A DNA stretch of 37,656 nucleotides from a virus: positions 1 through 37,656 of the IMG/VR virus record IMGVR_UViG_3300031671_000004. The stretch is one strand, 5' to 3'. The notes under the pieces were generated by a model. That model did no database searches and had not been told where the DNA came from. It saw nothing but the letters and a program-made list of their open reading frames with translations. This document shows positions 16,767 through 23,870 of this stretch, piece after piece; the stretch's first letter is position 1; each line of letters begins with the position of its first letter. A program made the position numbers and the translations under genes.

Positions 16767-17114
16767 TTAGTTTCCTATCCAGCACAACTTATCAGTATTG
16801 TTGCTGCCAATAACGTACACAAGGTTCTGGTTACTGGCGGCGATACTGCATGCTTGACCGGCTTGCAACTCGAAGCCGGTACTGGTCGTTACTGAACTGT
16901 CGCCGACATACACTTTCGCTGTATTGGCAGCTAATGCCTGCACGATTAAGCCGTTGCTGAGCGCTTTAGATGTTGCCGTCAGCTGGACTGCCGTCGTATT
17001 CGATGTCTGTTGGCCGTATTGAATATTACCCGCGACAGCGCCGACACCGTCCGAAGCCAGCTCAACACGCTCAGCTTGGTTTGTCACATCGTAGGTGTAC
17101 TTATCGTAGGCCAT
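16767..17114 (-). CDS. Small beta-rich capsid-associated protein
   Basis: 115 aa, no family firmly recognised. The central part (VQLTATSKALSNGLIVQALA, then KVYVGDSSVTTSTGFELQAG) looks like a short beta-barrel seen in phage head decoration or fibre-base proteins. AGGAG lies seven bases before the ATG. It lies in the surface cassette next to the beta-helix gene. Confidence 0.65.
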   Translation of the reverse strand: MAYDKYTYDVTNQAERVELASDGVGAVAGNIQYGQQTSNTTAVQLTATSKALSNGLIVQALAANTAKVYVGDSSVTTSTGFELQAGQACSIAASNQNLVYVIGSNNTDKLCWIGN

Positions 17115-17132
17115 GTATGGCTCCTATTTGTG

Positions 17133-17546
17133 TTAAGCGACTGAATTAGCGGCAGCAGCGATTTCTTCAGGGCTCGGCTGCTTTGCTGGTGTCGCTGGCG
17201 CTTGTGGCTGGGCTGGCGCTTGGGGAGCAGGAGCGGTCGTCGGTTGGACAGCTTCACGCTGATTTGCTATCTGGGCGGTCGGTACCTGGCCGCTACCGCT
17301 TGGGGCATCAACGGGCAACGCGTGTTGGTCCGCGCCGACAACTGCCGACGTATGCGTTGCTGAGTCGTTGGTGTAAGTGGCAAGTTTGCGGTCAATCAGG
17401 TTCTGGGCGATGTCTTTGAGGCCGGTTGCATCCCGCTCGAGGTCAACGATCATGCCTTCGGAGAGCTGGATATTATCTTTGATGACCGGACCGCTAAACA
17501 AACGCCCTTGGTGGGTCACGTTACTTAAGAATTTTAGATTAGCCAT
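17133..17546 (-). CDS. Virion protein with Pro/Ala/Gln-rich tail
   Basis: 137 aa. A folded N-terminal ~60 residues (NLKFLSNVTHQGRLFSGPVI) is followed by a disordered Pro/Gln/Ala tail of ~60 residues. AGGAAGGA precedes the ATG. It resembles gene 8789-9103 in layout. Position next to the capsid genes suggests a minor head protein. Function unknown. Confidence 0.65.
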   Translation of the reverse strand: MANLKFLSNVTHQGRLFSGPVIKDNIQLSEGMIVDLERDATGLKDIAQNLIDRKLATYTNDSATHTSAVVGADQHALPVDAPSGSGQVPTAQIANQREAVQPTTAPAPQAPAQPQAPATPAKQPSPEEIAAAANSVA

Positions 17547-17556
17547 GGGTTCCTTC

Positions 17557-18042
17557 CTATGCGAGCGTTACGACCCGATAAAACAAGTCAAGTGTTATGG
17601 TGCTATCTCCAGCAGCCGGGTTAGCCGTACCGACGCTAATAACCACTGGCGAGTTAACGACAGGAGTTACAGCGGCTGGTACTACCTTAGCGGCGGCACT
17701 CGATGAACTGTCCAGGAATGATGAGGACAGCGTACCAGTAGCTGCTGCACCTGCACCATTAGTGTAGGTGATGTTGGCAGCGTTAGCACCTGTATAGGCG
17801 ACGGTGCCGAAATCCAGCTTGGCAGTGGCAGCTAATACCTCGATGTAGGTATTAGCGCCTTGGGCGGCAATAAGCGTGATTGGAGTCGTATTAAGAGCAA
17901 GGATTTGAGCGCTGGTAAGCGTCACCTTTACGCTCTTGATTACCGCGCCATTATCCGCACCGTTTGCTAGTTGAAGTTGGCTGAACGTCGCCGTGTTATT
18001 CGGCTGGACTATGTTCCCGAGGAACTTGCTTATGACTGACAT
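17557..18042 (-). CDS. Putative capsid decoration protein
   Basis: 161 aa, Ala/Thr/Val-rich and beta-rich, with no cysteine. It starts one base after the major capsid stop (TGACATG), so translation is probably coupled to the capsid gene. Such small beta proteins directly after the capsid gene are often decoration or cement proteins. No named family seen. Confidence 0.65.
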   Translation of the reverse strand: MSVISKFLGNIVQPNNTATFSQLQLANGADNGAVIKSVKVTLTSAQILALNTTPITLIAAQGANTYIEVLAATAKLDFGTVAYTGANAANITYTNGAGAAATGTLSSSFLDSSSSAAAKVVPAAVTPVVNSPVVISVGTANPAAGDSTITLDLFYRVVTLA

Positions 18043-18043
18043 G

Positions 18044-18997
18044 TCAAGCGACCGCGCCCTGAATCATATAGAACGCTTCCGGTCCGACCATGAACTGGCT
18101 GTAATAGTCGTTCACGCGAACCCAGGTCGTCTTACGATCCCTTGAAGGCCAACCGTCAACATAGCGGCCGTTTTTCAGTACTAAGGTGTACATACCGTTC
18201 ACTTGGCGCAGGCCAGGTGTCGGCGTACAGTAGGCCAACCACAGGTTCTTACCCCAAACATACGTGTTGCTGGTTGTTCCTGGAGGCGGTGCCTGTTCTG
18301 TTGACGAGTCGTAGACTACTTTACCTATGACTACGCGGGTAATCATCGTGCCGGAAGTCTTGCTGATAAGTTCAGCGAAGAGCTGCTCCGTCATAACACC
18401 TAATTGCGAGTATTTCACGCGGTCGATTAGGTCAGGATGGTTCATAAGTTGCGCCCATACCTGCCAACCCATAAAGATGGTGTTCGGAGCCTTTAGACCG
18501 TTCAATAGCATCGTGCTGACGCCAGTGACGATGTCCATAAATGGCGAACCTGCACCGGTGCTAGCGTTCCATTGCACGCCTGGGGCGGCATATTGGGTAA
18601 CAGTAGCAGTGCTGCTCAGCGTAGTCGCTAAGTTGATTTCCCGATCGCGCTTCATGGCGTCCATAAGTTCACGGGTCGCATCGAACATCGGGTCAAGCGG
18701 GTTCAAATATTGTTCAAGCACATCTTTTTCAAGACCAGTCTTGAGGGCACGTTCCTGAAGAGTAGTGTAGTTCTTCCATTCGACGTTGGTGTCCATCTCA
18801 GCTGTCTTTTGCTTGCCGGTTCGCAGGATGTTCGTCGGCTTGCGTAGATTAGACCTGGTGTAGTAGGCATATTTGCCTGTTTTTCGTTCGACGGTGAGCA
18901 CAGGAGCGATCACATCTTGCAGGTAGTCCGCGTCGTCGTTGCGGTACAGCTGGCTCATGTTGGTCAGCGCCTGTGGTATATAAATTTGGCCGTTCAT
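18044..18997 (-). CDS. Major capsid protein (HK97-fold)
   Basis: 317 aa, the expected size. Features match tailed-phage capsid proteins: an N-arm (PQALTNMSQLYRNDDADYLQ), a Lys/Arg-rich E-loop-like segment (RKTGKYAYYTRSNLRKP), a spine helix (DPMFDATRELMDAMKRDREI), and an A-domain with LNGLKAPNTIFMGWQVWAQL and YVWGKNLWLAY. The order protease/scaffold, decoration, capsid is canonical. The only SD-like AAGGA is about 15 bases before the ATG, weak for a highly expressed gene. Confidence 0.85.
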   Translation of the reverse strand: MNGQIYIPQALTNMSQLYRNDDADYLQDVIAPVLTVERKTGKYAYYTRSNLRKPTNILRTGKQKTAEMDTNVEWKNYTTLQERALKTGLEKDVLEQYLNPLDPMFDATRELMDAMKRDREINLATTLSSTATVTQYAAPGVQWNASTGAGSPFMDIVTGVSTMLLNGLKAPNTIFMGWQVWAQLMNHPDLIDRVKYSQLGVMTEQLFAELISKTSGTMITRVVIGKVVYDSSTEQAPPPGTTSNTYVWGKNLWLAYCTPTPGLRQVNGMYTLVLKNGRYVDGWPSRDRKTTWVRVNDYYSQFMVGPEAFYMIQGAVA

Positions 18998-19030
18998 ATG
19001 TTTTTAGTTAATTCCTTATTCGTTAACCGA

Positions 19031-19462
19031 TTAGTACAAGAAGTAAAAGCTCTCAAATTCCACAAGTTGTCCCGCAGCAGATGCGGCAGTCAGCGCTCGA
19101 CCGAAGACGCGAACTGTTGGTTGGGAACCGGCGCTTGTCTGGGTGGCAGCAACTGCTCGACCAGTAGAATCCATAGTCAGGTACTGACCAATCGTGATAG
19201 CAGCGCCAGAGGCTACCTTACCGGAACCGGTATTGTTAATCGCCAGAATATCCGCCGAATCGCCGACTATCGGGCAGTTCATGATGATGCCGAGAACCTC
19301 ATCGGTTGCAGCTGCGCAAGGTATAACCTGCCCAGCAGTACTACCGGAACCGAACTTCACGCCTTGGTATGTTGGCTCGAAAACGGTCTGACTGCTCGTG
19401 AAGTCAGTTCCCGATGGATACGCGAGTCGAGTTGACCCTTCTCTCCAGTTAAGTGCGCCCAT
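19031..19462 (-). CDS. Head decoration protein (DUF2190-like)
   Basis: 143 aa. The C-terminal two-thirds show the typical pattern: GIIMNCPIVGDSADI, KVASGAAITIGQYLTMDSTG, then a GRALTAASAAGQLVEF ending. This family forms small beta-barrel spikes on the capsid. AAAGGAG lies before the ATG. It sits between protease/scaffold and capsid. Confidence 0.75.
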   Translation of the reverse strand: MGALNWREGSTRLAYPSGTDFTSSQTVFEPTYQGVKFGSGSTAGQVIPCAAATDEVLGIIMNCPIVGDSADILAINNTGSGKVASGAAITIGQYLTMDSTGRAVAATQTSAGSQPTVRVFGRALTAASAAGQLVEFESFYFLY

Positions 19463-19489
19463 ATGTTATATCTCTCCTTTTAACTCAGA

Positions 19490-20269
19490 TTACTTTGTTA
19501 CTTCTGGATTTACACCGACTAAACCATGAGCGTTCGTGCCCCATGCCGCTTCCATCGGATTAAATGAACCCATGGCCGCCTGAACAGCATTCGCTGCGCG
19601 GGCATCAAGCTCAGGGTCAGCGGCGAGAACTTGCTTGCGGGCGGTATAGGCGTCAGTTGACGGGCTAGCAGCCATCACGTCTTTTACTTTCTTAGCGATC
19701 TCTGCTTCCACGTCCATTGCGGCGCTTCCTTCCGTTTGTTGGCTGCCATAGGTGTGAGCTAGCAGCGGGTTACTAGCCAAAGCTTCCAAATCGGCGATCA
19801 ATGCGTCACGGTCTTCACCTTGCGCTGCTACAAGTCGGTTCGTATACGATTCGATGCGATCAGCTTTGATAGCGCCACGGGCAGCGGCCGCTTCGACAAT
19901 TGCTTTCATCTTCTCTTGTTCGCTCTTTTGGTTGGAGGCTTGCAGGGCAGTGTTGTTCTCTTCGAGCTTGGCAATGCTGGCTTGCATTGCAGTAATGCCT
20001 TCCTGAGCCGCCTTTAATGCTTCTGCCTGAGCAGCGTTGTTGTCCTGGATAGCCTTCAGATCACTGGCTTGGATTGATACCACGCCTTCGGTGCCAGTTA
20101 CAGCACTTGCAGCTACTACTGGGGCAGCTGGCGTCTCAACAACGGCAGCTTCCAAACCGAACTTCTTGCGTTCGTCGTCTGATAGCTCGTTCACGTGCTG
20201 GGCGATAAATATACCCTCAGCACCGGTCAGGTCTTCTGCCGCTTTAATGCGCAGTTGATCTAAATTCAT
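19490..20269 (-). CDS. Nested scaffold protein from an internal start (Z-like)
   Basis: 259 aa, in frame with the protease gene, starting at Met286 (MNLDQLRIKAAEDLTG). AAAGGAG at 20282-20276 sits six bases before this ATG, a far better ribosome site than the full-length start has. The product is mostly helical: QASDLKAIQDNNAAQAEALK, then KLEENNTALQASNQKSEQEK, as expected for a scaffold. Separate production of scaffold in excess over protease is the rule in Mu (Z) and lambda (Nu3). Confidence 0.8.
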   Translation of the reverse strand: MNLDQLRIKAAEDLTGAEGIFIAQHVNELSDDERKKFGLEAAVVETPAAPVVAASAVTGTEGVVSIQASDLKAIQDNNAAQAEALKAAQEGITAMQASIAKLEENNTALQASNQKSEQEKMKAIVEAAAARGAIKADRIESYTNRLVAAQGEDRDALIADLEALASNPLLAHTYGSQQTEGSAAMDVEAEIAKKVKDVMAASPSTDAYTARKQVLAADPELDARAANAVQAAMGSFNPMEAAWGTNAHGLVGVNPEVTK

Positions 20270-21124
20270 GCGTTTCTCCTTTATTGTTTCGCTTGCATTA
20301 ACGTAAATGACGGTCTTCACGCCGGTCGCTTCCGCTTCCTGTTCCGCTTCAGCCTCGATTTCCGAGGCGATCACCGGCTTGTTGCCGGTCATCAGCGGAC
20401 GGTTGGTCAGGGCGGCACCGACGATGACATTCTTGGCGGTGATACCGCTTTCAGCATCGGCCCATTCACCGAAGGCAGCAGGATAGAAGTCAGAACTCAG
20501 GCATTTATACTCTTTACCGAGCAGGGCTTTTTGGCCGGAATCAGACCATTCAACATTAGTTCCCCATAGCTCAGTGCCATCGTCAGCCTGGACGACTTCG
20601 AGGCCGCGAATCCAACCGGCAGCGTTCAGGTGTGATTGATGAGCAAAATCAATCGGGATGCCAGTTTCGCCCTCATTGGCCATACCGACACCACGGTCAA
20701 AGTTAAATTTCATTTCATAAAGATCGCTAGCAGTGATTGGTACTTCGCCGTATTTCTGGGTGTTGAAGTTGCCGTCACGCAAGAGATGGACGCGGTTCGG
20801 TAGTGTCGTACTACCATCTGAAGCTTGGACAGCATGCGTACTGCGCAAGATCATATCATCGGCGGCTTTGGCATTTTTGAGGGAATTCTGGAGCTTGGTT
20901 TTTACCTTAGCGCGCTCCTCATCGCTCATACCTTTGACTTGATTTAAGCGGGCTAAAGCGGCACGGACATGTGGCAAATCAACTTTACCATCGGCGTCTT
21001 TGTAAGGGAGATGGCGGTTGCCGTCTTTATCGATGAAAGCAAAACTACTGTCGGGGAGGCTGGAAACGAACTGGCTCGTCCAAGTAGCGGCCTGTACACT
21101 TCCTGTTTGTGTTTCTACGGGCAT
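19490..21124 (-). CDS. Prohead protease (Mu I-like) fused to scaffold
   Basis: 544 aa. Residues ~28-90 resemble a small DUF6582-type domain (FAFIDKDGNRHLP, PHVRAALARLNQVKGM). Residues ~105-250 are Mu I-like protease: IPIDFAHQ with His162, a GWIRGLEV segment, LWGTNVEWSDSG, YKCLSSDFYPA with the likely nucleophile Ser210 or 211, and GAALTNRP. Residues 286-544 are a coiled-coil, Ala/Glu-rich scaffold. Mu gene I has the same design, with scaffold Z nested in its 3' part. The protease should cleave scaffold and capsid during maturation. No SD precedes the full-length ATG, in contrast to the internal start. Confidence 0.85.
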   Translation of the reverse strand: MPVETQTGSVQAATWTSQFVSSLPDSSFAFIDKDGNRHLPYKDADGKVDLPHVRAALARLNQVKGMSDEERAKVKTKLQNSLKNAKAADDMILRSTHAVQASDGSTTLPNRVHLLRDGNFNTQKYGEVPITASDLYEMKFNFDRGVGMANEGETGIPIDFAHQSHLNAAGWIRGLEVVQADDGTELWGTNVEWSDSGQKALLGKEYKCLSSDFYPAAFGEWADAESGITAKNVIVGAALTNRPLMTGNKPVIASEIEAEAEQEAEATGVKTVIYVNASETIKEKRMNLDQLRIKAAEDLTGAEGIFIAQHVNELSDDERKKFGLEAAVVETPAAPVVAASAVTGTEGVVSIQASDLKAIQDNNAAQAEALKAAQEGITAMQASIAKLEENNTALQASNQKSEQEKMKAIVEAAAARGAIKADRIESYTNRLVAAQGEDRDALIADLEALASNPLLAHTYGSQQTEGSAAMDVEAEIAKKVKDVMAASPSTDAYTARKQVLAADPELDARAANAVQAAMGSFNPMEAAWGTNAHGLVGVNPEVTK

Positions 21125-21196
21125 AATTATTAGTAATGATTGCAGACAAGCATGTTCTCGTCAATAATTAGGCCATAAAAATCGCTGAAATACAAA

Positions 21197-21225
21197 TATA
21201 CATATATGTGGCTTTTTGTTACTAT
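21197..21225 (+). promoter_or_regulatory. Promoter for the small RHH-like gene
   Basis: TATACA at 21197-21202, a 17-bp spacer, TACTAT at 21220-21225, then seven bases to the ATG at 21233. There is no SD. The transcript would be leaderless or nearly so. Confidence 0.4.
21200..21209. promoter_or_regulatory. Palindrome ACATATATGT, possible operator
   Basis: A perfect 10-bp palindrome lying just inside the predicted promoter of the small ribbon-helix-helix-like gene, overlapping the end of its -35. An RHH protein could autoregulate here. Speculative. Confidence 0.3.
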
Positions 21226-21232
21226 ATGACTG

Positions 21233-21391
21233 ATGGCAAACATAACTATTTACCTTCCAAAAGAGATATACGAGGCATATAAAAATGACAACAAGCGAAG
21301 TGGGCTGATTGTAGACTTTCTGTCTACACACTACGGCTTTGTAATTAAGCCTCGTACTGTTCGCAAAAAACGCATGCTGGGGCTTCTCTAA
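21233..21391 (+). CDS. Small ribbon-helix-helix-like DNA-binding protein
   Basis: 52 aa. The start MANITIYLPKEIYEAYK followed by RSGLIVDFLSTHYGF matches the strand-helix-helix pattern of Arc/MetJ/CopG-type regulators, and the tail is basic (KPRTVRKKRML). The gene stands on the plus strand between the protease and Mu F-like genes of a minus-strand operon, has a promoter-like sequence and no SD. Its TAA and the TAG of the opposing Mu F gene share CTAA. It may be a regulator, an antitoxin-like orphan, or a small selfish insertion. The fold call is moderate; the target is unknown. Confidence 0.6.
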   Translation: MANITIYLPKEIYEAYKNDNKRSGLIVDFLSTHYGFVIKPRTVRKKRMLGLL

Positions 21392-22281
21392 CTATTCCAC
21401 TGGGCTGTAGCTTCATCCACGCTATCAGCGTAGATGTAGGTACAGAGGCACCTACACCTCGGATGAGCCGGTTCATTCGGGTCGCCACTCACAAAGTCCT
21501 CCCCAATCGGAATCGGCCCCTGTGCCGTATTATCCGCACAAACATCCGTCGCATTGTTATCGCTCCATACTTTGTAGCCTGCGCCAGACTGTAGGGCATA
21601 CGTCTTACGTCCCTCAGCATAAGCTCTGACGGTTTCGGTATAAGAAATCATGTCGGCACGGTTCGCATCAGCAATCACACTCTGTAGCCGTTTGACGGCC
21701 TGGGTATGATCTTCGCCAAGCTGGATGCTTGTTTTTATACTCTGGGCGATCTTATTGCGCGTCGTCTCGTCGATGTTGTACTCAGGCTTCGGGTTGGGTA
21801 CTATCGTGCCGTCTTTATTAACCTTCATCCCGACTAAGTTCGCTAATTGTTTAGTGGTCAGATTCTGGATGATCGAACTCGTCGAGCTGAGCCCAATTGG
21901 AATACCAGCTTCTGTTTCCATAGAGCTGGCGCCAGTCGCCATAACCGTTGCCATCGTATCGAACACGACTTTGATGAATTGCTGGTCTTGCTGGCTGACC
22001 GCGTCGTTGTTGATGACCACGTTGATGTTGTAGGCTTGGATTCCGTCAGCTAAGAAGTGTCGCTGTTGTTCAGACACAGCCGCCGAATACTCATACCAGT
22101 TGACTAGGCGCGGGGCTTCCTTGGCGAGATTACGCAAGTAGCGCATAACAAGAATTTGCATTTTAGCGGTCAAGCGTATCAGCTCGGCGTGCTGTTTCGG
22201 AGCGTTACTATACGCCGGTGCCCAGTCTTCAGCGGCCAGGATAGCGATACTCAGGCGTTCCAGCTCGGCTTCAAGCTCCAT
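21388..22281 (-). CDS. Head morphogenesis protein, Mu F-like (minor head)
   Basis: 297 aa. The C-terminal third carries the Mu F hallmark: MISYTETVRAYAEGRK, then KVWSDNNATDVCADNTAQG and AHPRCRCLC. These residues define the family that follows the portal and is packaged in a few copies. The N-terminal two-thirds is helical. It starts five bases after the portal stop. Function in head assembly is established for the family, with the mechanism poorly known. Confidence 0.88.
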   Translation of the reverse strand: MELEAELERLSIAILAAEDWAPAYSNAPKQHAELIRLTAKMQILVMRYLRNLAKEAPRLVNWYEYSAAVSEQQRHFLADGIQAYNINVVINNDAVSQQDQQFIKVVFDTMATVMATGASSMETEAGIPIGLSSTSSIIQNLTTKQLANLVGMKVNKDGTIVPNPKPEYNIDETTRNKIAQSIKTSIQLGEDHTQAVKRLQSVIADANRADMISYTETVRAYAEGRKTYALQSGAGYKVWSDNNATDVCADNTAQGPIPIGEDFVSGDPNEPAHPRCRCLCTYIYADSVDEATAQWNS

Positions 22282-22286
22282 AGTGG

Positions 22287-23843
22287 TTACGCGCCCATGT
22301 ACGCTGCTTGCAAGGCCATACGAGCCTTTCTAGCGTCTTCCAGCACATCCGTAGCTTGAGTGTTCTTCTTGTAGCTGTCAGGCCGAGGTACCGGTTTATT
22401 GGCGTTGTCTGCCTTTTCATTGGTACGTGTTACCACGTTCGATTGGTCGTCTGCTGGTTTGTTACCCGGCTTATTATTCCCTGGCTTCTCACCGGTCGGT
22501 GGGTTTTCCAGTACCTGGCCGTTCGGTGCCGGGGCGTTGGGGTCCTGACCGGGACCAGATTGTGTCAGCGGTACGGCGGCTGTCTGTGCCGTGGCGCGTT
22601 CATCATAATTTTCATAGATATCATCTGGTAAGTCAGGCAAGTCGGCCCACTGGCGCAGTTTGTTTTCAAGATCCCGGTCAGGCGTCAACAAATCGACGGA
22701 TGCCAGCTTGTTCAGGTAGTCGCCCATCATGACCAAGTTCTGGTCGCCGATGTTGGAATAAATAACCTTCGGGTAACCGTTCGGCAGCTTCGACCAGTTG
22801 AGATCGCACAGCTGTTGGATAAGGTTGATGTTAAGTTCTTCTACGACCTCATTGGCGATGGCCTCCAGCGCTTTTTCAAAAAGCTGCGACTGGTCGGCGG
22901 ACAGGGCGCGTGACCCACCGGAACCGCCGCTGCGCGATCCCGCTAAGTCCAGAAACTGCGCCAGGATAGACTTATCGATCTCATGCTGGAAGTGCTCAAT
23001 TGCGGGAAGCAGGTCGCTCTTAATGTTCGTATCAACCTTCATCCAGTCGATTTTGAACTTGCCTTCCGGGTAAAACATATACTGGCGTTCGTGGCTGCGG
23101 AAGTTCTTGAGCACATTCTCCATCTTGTCCTGGTCATTCTTCGATGACTGAGGATTGTATTCGGCAGTAGGGAAACCAAGGCTACGTGAAGCTGCCACGA
23201 TGAGATAGTTCTCCAGTGATTTCTTGATGTCCCAGGCTTTGTAGACATAGCGAAGCAGGCTGATGCCCTGATAGTTATCCCCTTCGCGGTCGTTGACAAA
23301 GGTCAGTAGCTTTTCCTGGGGAATGTCTACCGGACCACTCAACAGTTCCTGGGTAACGCCGGGTTGATCGGCGCTTGTCGCCCAGCGCAGGATTGACCAT
23401 TGTTTGCGCCAGCCGAGTTCCTTGATACCGACGCGGGTCTGTTTTTCAAACTCGGTCAGCTCGTAGGTTTTCTCAAAGACAGAAAAACCGAAATCACATT
23501 TACCGAGTGCATCACGTAGGAAACGGTAGAACACGACGTTGCGGTTGAAGAGTTCGTTTTTGACATGCCGGGCAACGTACTGGTCGAATTTCTCGTCGCT
23601 GGCCGGTTCGATATCCCAGGTGGCAGCAAGCAAAGGATGTTTGACGACTTTGAGCATGGCCTGGATGCTGGCGTCAGAACGGCGCATGTGATCATAGACT
23701 TCGATACCACGCCGCCACAAGAGTTGCGGTAGATATTCTTCGTTGGAGATAAAGCCGGAGGTATTCCAGGTACCGGAAGCACCGAGGATATCTCTCATCA
23801 TTGGCTGGAGAAGGATGTTGTCAGAGTCTTTGTTAGCGGCCAT
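22287..23843 (-). CDS. Portal protein (DUF935 / Mu gp29-like)
   Basis: 518 aa. Typical segments: YDHMRRSDASIQAMLKVVKH, HPLLAATWDIEPA, FGFSVFEKTYEL, GDNYQGISLLRYVYKAWDIK, and SILAQFLDLAG with the Gly/Ser loop after it. These match DUF935 portals. The C-terminal ~100 residues are Pro/Asn/Lys-rich and probably disordered. It lies between large terminase and Mu F as in Mu-like head modules. It forms the dodecameric DNA entry vertex. Confidence 0.92.
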   Translation of the reverse strand: MAANKDSDNILLQPMMRDILGASGTWNTSGFISNEEYLPQLLWRRGIEVYDHMRRSDASIQAMLKVVKHPLLAATWDIEPASDEKFDQYVARHVKNELFNRNVVFYRFLRDALGKCDFGFSVFEKTYELTEFEKQTRVGIKELGWRKQWSILRWATSADQPGVTQELLSGPVDIPQEKLLTFVNDREGDNYQGISLLRYVYKAWDIKKSLENYLIVAASRSLGFPTAEYNPQSSKNDQDKMENVLKNFRSHERQYMFYPEGKFKIDWMKVDTNIKSDLLPAIEHFQHEIDKSILAQFLDLAGSRSGGSGGSRALSADQSQLFEKALEAIANEVVEELNINLIQQLCDLNWSKLPNGYPKVIYSNIGDQNLVMMGDYLNKLASVDLLTPDRDLENKLRQWADLPDLPDDIYENYDERATAQTAAVPLTQSGPGQDPNAPAPNGQVLENPPTGEKPGNNKPGNKPADDQSNVVTRTNEKADNANKPVPRPDSYKKNTQATDVLEDARKARMALQAAYMGA

Positions 23844-23870
23844 GATTTTGTTATTAGTCTATCACGAGTG

